A stretch of DNA of 64,000 nucleotides. Source: Thalassolituus marinus. GTDB taxonomy: Bacteria; Pseudomonadota; Gammaproteobacteria; Pseudomonadales; Oceanobacteraceae. The position numbers were made by a program, and so were the translations under genes. Positions 55,822 to 63,706 of the stretch are shown here, one piece after another; position 1 is the first letter of the stretch, and each line of letters starts with the position of its first letter. Location: NCBI RefSeq assembly GCF_020320395.1, contig NZ_JAEDAH010000001.1:1-64000 (forward strand). The letters run 5' to 3'. Under the pieces are notes generated by a model, which saw only the letters and a list, made by a program, of their open reading frames with translations, had not been told where the DNA came from and searched no databases.

Positions 55822-56359
55822 GGCAGACCGCCTCGAACTGACCCTGTGTCAGCTGCTGAACCGTACCGGTCACTTCCGTGGCATTCGCCTGTTTTTTAAA
55901 GGCATCAGTCGCCTCGGAGATGGGGTTTTCTGGTATACGCTGGCATTGTCTTTGCCTTTACTTATGGGGCTGGAACAGGGGCTTGCTGCTATTGGCCATA
56001 TCGCCGTCAGCGGACTTGTGTGTGTCGCCATATACAGCCAGTTGAAGAACCGCCTCGTTCGCCAGCGACCATTCATTTCGTGGAGAGAAATCCGCGCTCA
56101 CACGGCACCACTGGATCTGTACAGTTTCCCATCCGGCCATACCATGAACGCGGTGAACTTTGCTGTGATGTTCTCAGTATTTTATCCGCCACTGTTCTGG
56201 CTGGTTGTGCCTTTTGCTTTGCTGGTTGCCCTGTCACGGGTCATTCTTGGCATGCACTACCCGACCGATGTTCTGGTCGGTGCCACACTGGGATTACTGA
56301 TCAGCAATCTGTCACTGATGCTGTGGCCGGCTGGTATGTTTGCTGCGAGCGCTGTGTAA
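55772..56359 (+). CDS. PAP2 family phosphatase
   Basis: 195-aa integral membrane lipid phosphatase. The three catalytic motifs are KNRLVRQRP, FPSGHT and SRVILGMHYPTD. Start at MNQSKTLQPQ has GAGGAGG at good spacing, placing it inside the end of the glycosyltransferase gene. The pairing suggests dephosphorylation of phosphatidate or undecaprenyl-PP, the former giving diacylglycerol for glycosylation; inference. Confidence 0.9.
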   Translation: MNQSKTLQPQNALLFSKADRLELTLCQLLNRTGHFRGIRLFFKGISRLGDGVFWYTLALSLPLLMGLEQGLAAIGHIAVSGLVCVAIYSQLKNRLVRQRPFISWREIRAHTAPLDLYSFPSGHTMNAVNFAVMFSVFYPPLFWLVVPFALLVALSRVILGMHYPTDVLVGATLGLLISNLSLMLWPAGMFAASAV

Positions 56360-56363
56360 GCGC

Positions 56364-57425
56364 TCAGAATAAAGTCATCTGACTGCGATCAACATCCGGT
56401 AAACGGCCACCGATCCCGAGCAAACGGACGGCTTTATTTTCACGCTGCAGCGCCAGCTTCAGCAAACGTTCAAAACCACCAACACTGGCCTGTTCATGGC
56501 TGTCGGCCAGTGTCGTCTGGGTAAAGTCGGCAAACTTAACCTTTACAAATGGCGCCAGTGCCGCCGGCTGCCAGCCACTGCGTTCAACCCGTTCCAGCCA
56601 ACGCTCCCACAAGGTGCCAAGCTGGCCAATACAGGCCTCTTCACCACTCAGATCCTGCGCAAACGTTCGCTCAACGCTTAATGACTTTCGCGGCCGTTCG
56701 AGGTTCAGTAAACGGTGATCAATACCCCGCGCACGTTCGTATAAAGTAGCCCCCGTACGTCCGAACAATCGCACCAGATCAGTTAACGGCCACTGGCGTA
56801 CATCCTCACAGGTAAACAACTTATACAGCGCCAGCTTCTTTTCCATTGCCGGGCCTATGCCGGGAATTTTATTCAGTGGCAGCTCACGCACAAAGGCATC
56901 GACCTGGTCGGGCCTGACGACCCACTGGCCATCTGGCTTATTCCAGTCGGAGGCAATTTTTGCCAGAAATTTATTGGGAGCAATACCAGCAGATACGGTA
57001 ATCCCTAACTCTTCCTTTACCCGCAGGCGAATCTGCGCGGCGATGTCAGTCGCATTCAGATGACTGGCAATTTCCAAGTAGGCTTCATCCACCGACACCT
57101 GCTCCAGTTGCAAGGCATACTCCTCCAGAATAGCCATCAGCTGCGCAGAGACTTCGCGGTAAACATTCATACGCCCCGGCACCAGAATCAACGCTGGGCA
57201 TAACTTACGGGCCTGTGCCGTGGCCATGGCAGAACGCACACCAAAAGCGCGAGCCGGATAGTTACAGGTAGCAATCACCCCGCGCCGGTCTGCTTCACCG
57301 CCAATGGCAATAGGCACATCACGCAGCGCCGGGTTGTCACGCATCTCCACCGAGGCAAAGAAACAATCGCAATCGATGTGAATAACCTTACGCTGTGTTG
57401 CCTTCGGATCTGGCTGTGCATCCAT
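56364..57425 (-). CDS. dinB: DNA polymerase IV
   Basis: Y-family translesion polymerase of 353 aa. HIDCDCFFASVEMRD and SVDEAYLE hold the catalytic acidic residues; LPLNKIPGIGPAMEKKL is the HhH region. The C-terminal QMTLF resembles a beta-clamp-binding peptide. A near-perfect LexA box lies 46 bases upstream. Convergent with PAP2, 4 bases between. Confidence 0.97.
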   Translation of the reverse strand: MDAQPDPKATQRKVIHIDCDCFFASVEMRDNPALRDVPIAIGGEADRRGVIATCNYPARAFGVRSAMATAQARKLCPALILVPGRMNVYREVSAQLMAILEEYALQLEQVSVDEAYLEIASHLNATDIAAQIRLRVKEELGITVSAGIAPNKFLAKIASDWNKPDGQWVVRPDQVDAFVRELPLNKIPGIGPAMEKKLALYKLFTCEDVRQWPLTDLVRLFGRTGATLYERARGIDHRLLNLERPRKSLSVERTFAQDLSGEEACIGQLGTLWERWLERVERSGWQPAALAPFVKVKFADFTQTTLADSHEQASVGGFERLLKLALQRENKAVRLLGIGGRLPDVDRSQMTLF

Positions 57426-57470
57426 CGTCGGCGACCCTCATTCCTGTAACTCATGACACCAATAAAAGAA

Positions 57471-57486
57471 CTGTATATACATACAG
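57471..57486. promoter_or_regulatory. LexA (SOS) box
   Basis: CTGTATATACATACAG differs from CTGTATATATATACAG at one base. On the minus strand it covers the -10 (TATACA) of a promoter whose -35 is TTGTTG, 18 bp away, so it should repress dinB. It is also 87 bases before the rightward HopJ-like gene. Confidence 0.88.
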
Positions 57487-57572
57487 CATCAAAATCAACA
57501 ACCATGACAGCCCCTGTCCGCAGTGATAGCCTTAGCGCCGATTTTCGAATGTTTTGTTATGGGAAAGCCGTT

Positions 57573-57926
57573 GTGAGCACTTTTGAACAAGCCAAATCTG
57601 ATTTTCTGACCGCCATCGAAGCGGACGACCATCTGTTCAGCAGCACGCTGGAATTTATTGCCGGGTGGTTTGACTTCACACCGTCTGCCTTTATGAATGG
57701 CAATGTGGCGAACAGCGTCGATCAGAATCAGGGCAGCTGCAAAGTCTTTGCTCTGGCACAGCACCTGGGCCTGAGCCAGGAACAGACTCTGCGCTGTTTT
57801 GGTGAGCACTACCGCGATGTGCTGGCCACCCCTGAAGCAGATAATCACCACAACCTGCGTCGTGTTCTGCGTGAAGGTCTGGAAAACATTACCTTTGACC
57901 AGTTTCCGCTGACTCAGAAGTCCTGA
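57573..57926 (+). CDS. HopJ family protein
   Basis: 117 aa from a GTG start (MSTFEQAKSD); an ATG eight codons upstream is the alternative and neither has a strong ribosome site. The family core is WFDFTPSAFMNGNVANS, NQGSCKVFALAQHLGLSQEQ and CFGEHYRDVL. HopJ is named after a Pseudomonas type III effector, but homologues are widespread in bacteria without type III secretion and none is seen here; the role is unknown. Two bases separate it from minC. Confidence 0.85.
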   Translation: MSTFEQAKSDFLTAIEADDHLFSSTLEFIAGWFDFTPSAFMNGNVANSVDQNQGSCKVFALAQHLGLSQEQTLRCFGEHYRDVLATPEADNHHNLRRVLREGLENITFDQFPLTQKS

Positions 57927-57928
57927 CT

Positions 57929-58600
57929 ATGAGCAATGCGGTTGTTTTAAAAGCCGGTCTGGTACCGCTGACAACTCTCAGTTTCAGCGCAGCAGATATC
58001 GACAGCATTCAGCAGGAGCTGGCAACCAAAAAGGCAGAAGCTCCGGCTCTGTTTCAGAACCTGCCCTGCGTACTCGACCTGAGTGATGCTGCGCAGATGC
58101 TGGATGTAAATGCTCTGCATACGCTCTGTCGTGATGCCGGTATGCTGCCGGTTGGTGTGCGCAATGCCAGTGAGATTCAACGCCAGCAGGCAAGCGAATT
58201 AGGGCTCGCCGACCTCGGCAAGGGTAATGCGCGACAAGCCGTGAAAACCAGCGAGAACACCGCGACGGAAACACCGCAACGCAGCGTAAAGGTTCACACC
58301 GGCAACGTACGTTCGGGCCAGCAACTGTACACCGATGGCGACCTGATTATTCTTGGCATGGTCAGTAATGGTGCCGAAGTGCTGGCCACCGGCGATATTC
58401 ACATTTTCGGAGCTTTGCGCGGCCGTGCTCTGGCCGGTGTCAAAGGTGATGAGCAAGCGGTTATTGCCTGTCAGCAATTTGATGCTGAACTGGTGTCCGT
58501 TGCCGGCCAGTACCGTCTGTTTGAAGCTGCACCGGAAGACCATCAGAAAGCCGTTGTCATCAGCCTCGCTGAGGGCAACTTGAACATCACCAGCGTTTGA
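57929..58600 (+). CDS. minC: Septum site-determining protein MinC
   Basis: 223-aa FtsZ polymerisation inhibitor. N-domain 1-105; C-terminal beta-helix (RSGQQLYTDGDLIILGMVSNGAEVLA, then GDIHIFGALRGRALAG) for dimerisation and MinD binding. First of minCDE. Confidence 0.96.
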   Translation: MSNAVVLKAGLVPLTTLSFSAADIDSIQQELATKKAEAPALFQNLPCVLDLSDAAQMLDVNALHTLCRDAGMLPVGVRNASEIQRQQASELGLADLGKGNARQAVKTSENTATETPQRSVKVHTGNVRSGQQLYTDGDLIILGMVSNGAEVLATGDIHIFGALRGRALAGVKGDEQAVIACQQFDAELVSVAGQYRLFEAAPEDHQKAVVISLAEGNLNITSV

Positions 58601-58642
58601 TAAATACTGCGCGACACACAGTTTTTTCAGGGAATTAAGGCT

Positions 58643-59449
58643 TTGGCTAAAATCATCGTCGTTACATCAGGTAAGGGTGGCGTAGGCAAAACCACCACCA
58701 GCGCAGCCTTTTCTGCCGCTCTGGCTATGAAGGGACACAAAACCGTCGTTATCGACTTTGACGTAGGCCTGCGCAACCTCGATCTGGTTATGGGTTGTGA
58801 ACGCCGTGTGGTGTACGACTTTGTTAACGTCGTGCAGGGCGAAGCATCACTGAAACAGGCTCTGATTAAAGACAAGCGCCTGGACAATCTGTTTGTCCTG
58901 CCAGCATCCCAGACTCGTGATAAAGATGCTCTGAAGCCGGAAGGTGTTGAAAAAGTTCTGAACGACCTGCGCGCAGAGTTTGATTACATCGTCTGTGATT
59001 CTCCGGCCGGTATTGAGCACGGTGCTCAGATGGCACTCTACTTTGCCGAAGAAGCCGTCATCGTGACCAACCCGGAAGTATCATCCGTACGCGACTCCGA
59101 CCGTATTATTGGCATTCTGCAGAGCAAATCCCGACTCGCTGAAGAAGGCAAAAGCGTAAAAGAGCATCTGCTGCTGACACGCTATAACCCTGAACGCGTA
59201 GAACGCGGTGAAATGCTTTCAGTGCAGGACGTGGAAGATATTCTGGCCATCCCGCTACTGGGCGTGATTCCGGAATCTGAAGCCGTCCTGAAAGCGTCCA
59301 ACCAGGGGGTACCTGTGGTCCATGATGATGCCAGCGACGCCGGCCAGGCCTACGATGATGCCGTGTCCCGCTACCTTGGCGAAGACCGCCCGCACCGCTT
59401 CCTGGAGAAGCAGAAAAAGGGCTTCCTGAAACGCGTATTCGGAGGCTGA
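58643..59449 (+). CDS. minD: Septum site-determining protein MinD
   Basis: 268-aa membrane-bound ATPase; deviant Walker [10 protein letters not shown] at residues 10-18, [11 protein letters not shown], and the amphipathic C-terminal membrane helix [11 protein letters not shown]. The start codon is TTG behind AATTAAGG, which may hold MinD level down relative to MinC/MinE. One base separates it from minE. Confidence 0.97.
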   Translation: MAKIIVVTSGKGGVGKTTTSAAFSAALAMKGHKTVVIDFDVGLRNLDLVMGCERRVVYDFVNVVQGEASLKQALIKDKRLDNLFVLPASQTRDKDALKPEGVEKVLNDLRAEFDYIVCDSPAGIEHGAQMALYFAEEAVIVTNPEVSSVRDSDRIIGILQSKSRLAEEGKSVKEHLLLTRYNPERVERGEMLSVQDVEDILAIPLLGVIPESEAVLKASNQGVPVVHDDASDAGQAYDDAVSRYLGEDRPHRFLEKQKKGFLKRVFGG

Positions 59450-59450
59450 T

Positions 59451-59702
59451 ATGAGTTTGCTGGGATATTTCCGCAAGGAAGAAAAAAGCAGCGCTTCGGT
59501 TGCCAAAGAGCGTTTGCAGATTCTGGTCGCCCACGACCGGGTGCGGACCAATGGGCCGGACTACCTGCCAAAAATGCAGCAGGAGCTGCTGGCGGTGATC
59601 CGTAAATACGTCGTTATCGATGATGAGGACGTCAATGTCAGCCTTGAACAGCAAGGTACCACCTCGGTACTTGAGCTGAACGTCACGCTGCCCGATCGCT
59701 GA
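59451..59702 (+). CDS. minE: Cell division topological specificity factor MinE
   Basis: 83 aa. N-terminal membrane/MinD-binding helix with [15 protein letters not shown]-terminal dimer domain with [11 protein letters not shown] 9-bp inverted repeat TGCCCGATC/GATCGGGCA spans its stop codon (59689-59709) without a T run; it may slow or end transcription. Confidence 0.96.
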   Translation: MSLLGYFRKEEKSSASVAKERLQILVAHDRVRTNGPDYLPKMQQELLAVIRKYVVIDDEDVNVSLEQQGTTSVLELNVTLPDR

Positions 59703-59763
59703 TCGGGCATGAAAATGCCTCAGCCTGAACTACACTTAAGCGGTTAGCGACGACGGAGGCATC

Positions 59764-60087
59764 ATGTCCACAATCCCTGTTCACCATATTCTTCTGAAAA
59801 GCCCGTTACTGGCCAGCGATGTTATGCAGGAACTGCAGCTCGGTGCTGATTTCGGAGAAATGGCAAGCGAATACTCTGCCTGTCCATCCGCCAGCAATGA
59901 AGGCTTTGCCGGTTTCCATCACACCGACCGACTGCCTGGTGAATTGGTCCACGCGCTGTACGAACACGATGAACAACAGCCATATGTGGGCCCGGTTAAA
60001 ACCTCGCTGGGTTTTCATATTCTGAAAGCGGTGAAAAAGCCCGAGCGCCCGCTGATCATGGACGAGCACGCAGACGCTGAAGAATAA
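59764..60087 (+). CDS. Parvulin-type peptidyl-prolyl isomerase
   Basis: 107-aa cytoplasmic rotamase of the PpiC/SurA fold. HHILLKSPLLA, FGEMASEYSACPSASNEGFAGF and VGPVKTSLGFHILKAV are the parvulin blocks; a short acidic tail is added. Own upstream region of about 60 bp with GGAGG at the start. Confidence 0.9.
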   Translation: MSTIPVHHILLKSPLLASDVMQELQLGADFGEMASEYSACPSASNEGFAGFHHTDRLPGELVHALYEHDEQQPYVGPVKTSLGFHILKAVKKPERPLIMDEHADAEE

Positions 60088-60096
60088 AAGCCCGGC

Positions 60097-60510
60097 CTAT
60101 TCGCTACGCAGGTGCTGCACCATCGCCTGAGCAGCATCTGCAGCGTGGTAAACCCGCTCCAGTAAACTGAATTCTGCGCAAACGACTTCCACCGCTCGCT
60201 GACGACTGACCAGCACCAGATGATGAGGCGCTTCGTCGGTAGCAGCCGTCGATTCCAGCCAGCGATAAACCCCCACATCTTCCGGTAACTCCTCATCGCC
60301 GGTATTCAGCATAAAGGCATCCGGATCCGGACAAGTCAGTGTCACAACCGCCCAGGTGCGAGGTACCGACTGGAAGTCACGATGACACTCATACACCAGC
60401 AAATGCGGCTGGGATTCATCACCACGACGAATGAAACAGGCTATATCGGATGATGGCTCGTCGGATACCTCCGGCAGATCGGCCACCCTTTCACAAATCA
60501 TCTTACTCAT
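60097..60510 (-). CDS. Hypothetical protein, 137 aa
   Basis: Acidic soluble protein with alternating strands (ACFIRRGDE, HLLVYECHRDF, TWAVVTLTCPDP) and three or four cysteines; no family recognised. It shares one base with the M42-like peptidase stop (TGATG), so translation is coupled and the two may cooperate. Confidence 0.68.
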   Translation of the reverse strand: MSKMICERVADLPEVSDEPSSDIACFIRRGDESQPHLLVYECHRDFQSVPRTWAVVTLTCPDPDAFMLNTGDEELPEDVGVYRWLESTAATDEAPHHLVLVSRQRAVEVVCAEFSLLERVYHAADAAQAMVQHLRSE

Positions 60511-61601
60511 CAGGCTATCGGCTCGTATCGCCAGTATGGATAACGCACACCGGCCAGATCACAAAGAATACGCAGAAATGCATCACAGGCTTCCACTGAA
60601 GCACTTTCGTCCATCGTGTGATAGCCCGTCGTCGGAATCTGCAGTGTTGTGCCATCCACCAGGCCACCCGAGGCTGCAATAATTCGCCCCATCTCGGTAC
60701 TACCCAGTGATTTCTGCGGCAGGCCCTGCGTGGCATTCAGCTCGTTCTGGCGGCGGATATAATCGTCCTTAAAGCTGACCTTAATCCCCAATCGCCGGCA
60801 ACGTTCTTCCAGTCGCTCAGTTAATTCGCGGTTGAAGGTGGCATTGGCATCGCTGTGACGCAGCACCAGTTGCTGCTCATTGGCTGCAGCATTGTCAGGG
60901 TACGGACTGGTATCCACCACCACCAGCTGGTTAGTAGAGCCACCAAAGCGACGGAACCATTCCAGCAGGTAACGCCAGCTGCGTCCGGCTTCTTCCTGTG
61001 CGGTAAAAAAGGCCGTGCCCTGAAAACCCAGCTCAAACAGATACACCAGCATCGCGGCCGTCAGCACGTTATCCAGCTGCCCCAGATAACGGCCTTGTTC
61101 TGTGCGCAACACATCACGAAAGGCTACAGGCGTTCCAGCCACCAGGTGTTCCATGCCCGACAGCTCAAAAATCAGGTTATTGCGATGTGGACAAATGTAG
61201 GCATTTTCAATTTGTCCTTTCCCACGGTATGCGCCTGACCAGGGCTCATAAGCAAAGACACCGACATCGGAAAAACGATCAACGATCTGCAGCATCAGTT
61301 CTTCAGAGACGGAGTTACCCAGCAGATCGGAACGACCACCGGACACAAATGCAGCGTACTGAAATTCATTGGGCCCGGTACACACCAGACCGTGACGGTC
61401 AATGTGCGCAGAAAACATAAGGCTCATAGGGTCATTCCCCTGCGCCACCAGCACCCCTTCGTACCAGGTCACGCGCGCGCCCCGCTCCTCCAGCTCACGC
61501 TGCAGTACGCGAAAAAAAGAATGCTCGGCACCAACAACAGCCGGGCTGCGCATCAGGCTTTTAAGAATATCGAGAAAACCGGTACGGTCTTTCACAGTCA
61601 C
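60510..61601 (-). CDS. M42/M20-like metallopeptidase
   Basis: 363 aa. Metal-site motifs in order: SAHIDRHG, GQLDNVLTAAML, TAQEEAGRS (catalytic and metal Glu), VVDTSPYPDN and a late GYHTMDESASVEA His. This order fits dinuclear aminopeptidases of the M42 group. Substrate unknown; no signal peptide. First of a two-gene unit. Confidence 0.8.
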   Translation of the reverse strand: MTVKDRTGFLDILKSLMRSPAVVGAEHSFFRVLQRELEERGARVTWYEGVLVAQGNDPMSLMFSAHIDRHGLVCTGPNEFQYAAFVSGGRSDLLGNSVSEELMLQIVDRFSDVGVFAYEPWSGAYRGKGQIENAYICPHRNNLIFELSGMEHLVAGTPVAFRDVLRTEQGRYLGQLDNVLTAAMLVYLFELGFQGTAFFTAQEEAGRSWRYLLEWFRRFGGSTNQLVVVDTSPYPDNAAANEQQLVLRHSDANATFNRELTERLEERCRRLGIKVSFKDDYIRRQNELNATQGLPQKSLGSTEMGRIIAASGGLVDGTTLQIPTTGYHTMDESASVEACDAFLRILCDLAGVRYPYWRYEPIA

Positions 61602-61636
61602 TCCGAAGTGATCAGGGTTTCAAAGATCATGGCATG

Positions 61637-61669
61637 AAAAAAGGCGCAGGCCTATACAGACCTGCGCCT
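61637..61669 (-). terminator. Terminator of the 58-aa gene
   Basis: AGGCGCAGG/CCTGCGCCT, 10-nt loop, with TTTTTT at the minus-strand 3' side. It lies 38 bases beyond the 58-aa gene stop and insulates the peptidase gene. Confidence 0.85.
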
Positions 61670-61707
61670 CTGTTATTACAAATAATCAGCAGGCTGGTTT
61701 CTGTGGT

Positions 61708-61884
61708 TCAGTCATCATACTCGACGTCATAACCGAACAACTCGCGCAAGCGGGTCTGTTCCAGAATCCGTTCAGCGCGACGACGTTTTTTATCGTAGTC
61801 AGCGCTGCGGCCACGGTGCTTGCTGCGGCTGTTCGGGAGATCGTCGAATTCATCGTATTCAGTGTATTCGCGTTGTTGGCTCAT
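61708..61884 (-). CDS. Small highly charged protein, 58 aa
   Basis: MSQQREYTEYDEFDDLPNSR opens a 58-aa protein with an acidic N-third, a basic middle (KHRGR, DKKRRRAER) and a C-terminal helix plus acidic tail (GYDVEYDD). Ribosome site GGGAGG. It recalls the short charged PA3496-type family of Pseudomonas, described as putative envelope integrity proteins, but I hold that loosely. Own terminator downstream. Confidence 0.72.
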   Translation of the reverse strand: MSQQREYTEYDEFDDLPNSRSKHRGRSADYDKKRRRAERILEQTRLRELFGYDVEYDD

Positions 61885-61980
61885 AAGTCCCTCCCGTTAA
61901 CGGCGGCATAGTTTCACCAAGGTCTCTGACGGTAAATCGAAATTTTTTATTCCTGTGGATAAAGCGCTTTTATAAAGCGG

Positions 61981-62009
61981 CTGACAGAATCAGCCACTGG
62001 CGATATAAT
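61981..62009 (+). promoter_or_regulatory. Sigma-70 promoter of the Mn riboswitch leader
   Basis: CTGACA, 17-bp spacer, TATAAT (perfect -10). The start site near 62016 is just before the riboswitch core. Confidence 0.85.
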
Positions 62010-62015
62010 CGCCGG

Positions 62016-62145
62016 GCTCTTGGGGGAGTAACCTGCTCTGGAAACAGAGCGCCTGCGTCAACAGACTTGAGCCTCATGCTCATGGCGCCGGCGACCGCGG
62101 TATGATCCGCTGGTTTGGTGAGACCTGAGACAAATGCCGTGGCCA
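62016..62145 (+). ncRNA. yybP-ykoY manganese riboswitch
   Basis: The leader has CTTGGGGGAGTAACC (62018-62033), a GCTCTG-GAAA-CAGAGC hairpin (62035-62050), GCGTCAACAGACTTGAG and the 3' conserved TGGTGAGACCTGAGAC (62117-62132). These match the yybP-ykoY consensus, which senses Mn2+ and often precedes UPF0016/GDT1 exporters. Downstream, AGACAAA (62128-62134) can pair with TTTGTCT (62164-62170), giving an alternative hairpin that may serve as the expression platform. Boundaries are approximate. Confidence 0.85.
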
Positions 62146-62202
62146 TCTGGCGGAGCCGCGTCGTTTGTCTTTGGTTATAATTCTCCGCCCGGTGATTACG
62201 TG

Positions 62203-62817
62203 ATGAGTCTATCCTTGCCTGACCTTACCTTACTGACTGACAACATCAGTCACTCTGCTGTACTGGCCTCCACCCTCGTTGTGGCACTGGCTGAAATCGG
62301 CGACAAAACTCAACTGCTGTCACTGCTGCTGGCAATCAAGTTTCGCAACAAGCTGGCTATCGTCATGGGTATTCTGGTGGCAACCCTGCTGAATCATGCT
62401 GCATCCGCATGGCTCGGTGTGTGGCTGGGTGAAAGCCTGAACAGCTGGATGAACAGCGACCTGGCGCGCTGGCTGCTGGCTGGCGGTTTCATTGCCATGG
62501 CGCTGTGGATTCTGATTCCCGATAAGGAAGACGACGATACCGATACCCATCAGGCATGGGGGGCTTTTCTGGCAACCACCTTCCTGTTTTTTCTGGCCGA
62601 AATCGGCGACAAAACCCAGGTCGCTACTGTGCTGCTGGGGGCAGAGTTCAGCTCCGTACTGTGGGTTACGGTAGGTACCACTCTCGGCATGATGCTGGCA
62701 AACGTGCCGGTCGTCATTTTCGGCGAACAGCTGATGCGCCGTATGCCAATGAAAGCGGCTCACTATCTGACCAGTGTTCTGTTTATTGCCATGGCAATCT
62801 GGGTAGTGCTTGGCTAA
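62203..62817 (+). CDS. GDT1/UPF0016 family manganese exporter
   Basis: 204-aa membrane protein with two homologous halves, each with the signature ExGDKT: ALAEIGDKTQLLSL and FLAEIGDKTQVATV. Family members export Mn2+ (or Ca2+/H+ exchange). Start at MSLSLPDLTL is chosen because the 23-codon upstream extension runs through the riboswitch platform. The Mn riboswitch in front supports manganese as substrate. Confidence 0.92.
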   Translation: MSLSLPDLTLLTDNISHSAVLASTLVVALAEIGDKTQLLSLLLAIKFRNKLAIVMGILVATLLNHAASAWLGVWLGESLNSWMNSDLARWLLAGGFIAMALWILIPDKEDDDTDTHQAWGAFLATTFLFFLAEIGDKTQVATVLLGAEFSSVLWVTVGTTLGMMLANVPVVIFGEQLMRRMPMKAAHYLTSVLFIAMAIWVVLG

Positions 62818-62870
62818 GACCTGTTTACACTGATCAGGCAGGCTCTGGTGATGCAACAGACAAACCAGTG

Positions 62871-62899
62871 ATTAATCTGATCGTTACGATCAGATTAAT
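62871..62899. repeat. Perfect 13-bp inverted repeat
   Basis: ATTAATCTGATCG/CGATCAGATTAAT with loop TTA, 53 bases past the GDT1 stop. Neither strand has a T run after it, so it is a poor terminator; an operator for the oxygenase gene 62 bases downstream is an alternative. Confidence 0.75.
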
Positions 62900-62961
62900 T
62901 CGTTTCCAGCCTGTCGGGCTATGGGATAAAACGCGCTCCCGATCACCTTTGCGGAGCGCCG

Positions 62962-63615
62962 ATGAACCAGGCCCACTCTTTAGCCGACGAGCAGCTGTTT
63001 GCACTGATTGCCGACAGCCTGCGTAGCGACGGCTACAGTATCGTTCATGGCGTTCTCCCGTCTGCTCTTACCGCAGGGCTGCAACAGCGCGTGCAGTCTC
63101 TGCAGGAACAGGCATTTATTCAGGCCGGCACCGGACGGCAGCAGGAGCACCAGCTGGATCGCTCTATCCGTCGCGATAAGATTCGCTGGCTCAGTGGCGA
63201 CGACCCGGCGGAGCAAAGCTGGCTGAATTACATGGCCGATCTGAAGCAGTACCTGAATCGCCGTCTCTACCTCGGCCTGTTCAGTTATGAATGCCATTTT
63301 GCTCACTACCGCCCGGGCGATTTCTACCGCAAACATATGGACGCATTTCGCGGCCAGGCCAACCGGGTACTGACCACCGTGCTTTACCTGAATCCGACCT
63401 GGAATCCTGACAACGGTGGAGAACTGGTGATTTATCGCGATGATGATCACGACAAAGAGCTCACCCGTGTGACACCTTTCAGCGGCACGCTGGTTACATT
63501 CCTCAGTGAAGAGTTTCCACATGAGGTACTGCCGGCCAACGGTGATCGTTACAGTATCGCCGGCTGGTTCCGGCTGAATGCCTCCACCGCAGAACGTATC
63601 GACCCGCCTCGCTGA
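62962..63615 (+). CDS. 2OG-Fe(II) oxygenase
   Basis: 217 aa. Iron ligands H125-x-D127 (YRKHMDAF) and H187 (EEFPHEVLPA); R196 (DRYSIAGWFR) for 2-oxoglutarate. The prolyl-4-hydroxylase-like (P4Hc) core spans about 105-205. It resembles the bacterial 2OG oxygenases related to PHD2/SM-20; substrate unknown, with EF-Tu hydroxylation a known role for one Pseudomonas relative. Confidence 0.88.
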   Translation: MNQAHSLADEQLFALIADSLRSDGYSIVHGVLPSALTAGLQQRVQSLQEQAFIQAGTGRQQEHQLDRSIRRDKIRWLSGDDPAEQSWLNYMADLKQYLNRRLYLGLFSYECHFAHYRPGDFYRKHMDAFRGQANRVLTTVLYLNPTWNPDNGGELVIYRDDDHDKELTRVTPFSGTLVTFLSEEFPHEVLPANGDRYSIAGWFRLNASTAERIDPPR

Positions 63616-63635
63616 TCAGAAGCGATAAGCATTAA

Positions 63636-63659
63636 ATCCCTGCTTGTCAGAGCAGGGAT
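63636..63659 (+). terminator. Weak terminator-like hairpin after the oxygenase gene
   Basis: ATCCCTGCT/AGCAGGGAT with loop TGTCAG, followed by CACTTCT rather than a T run. Its position 20 bases after the stop suits a terminator, but efficiency is doubtful. Confidence 0.5.
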
Positions 63660-63706
63660 CACTTCTACACTTCAGGTAAACGCTTATAAGTTGTAGGAGT
63701 CCCCCG

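Noticed and set aside
57573-57926. Type III secretion effector
   Set aside because: The HopJ family name suggests this, but homologues are common in non-pathogens and no secretion genes or Hrp-type promoter are visible.
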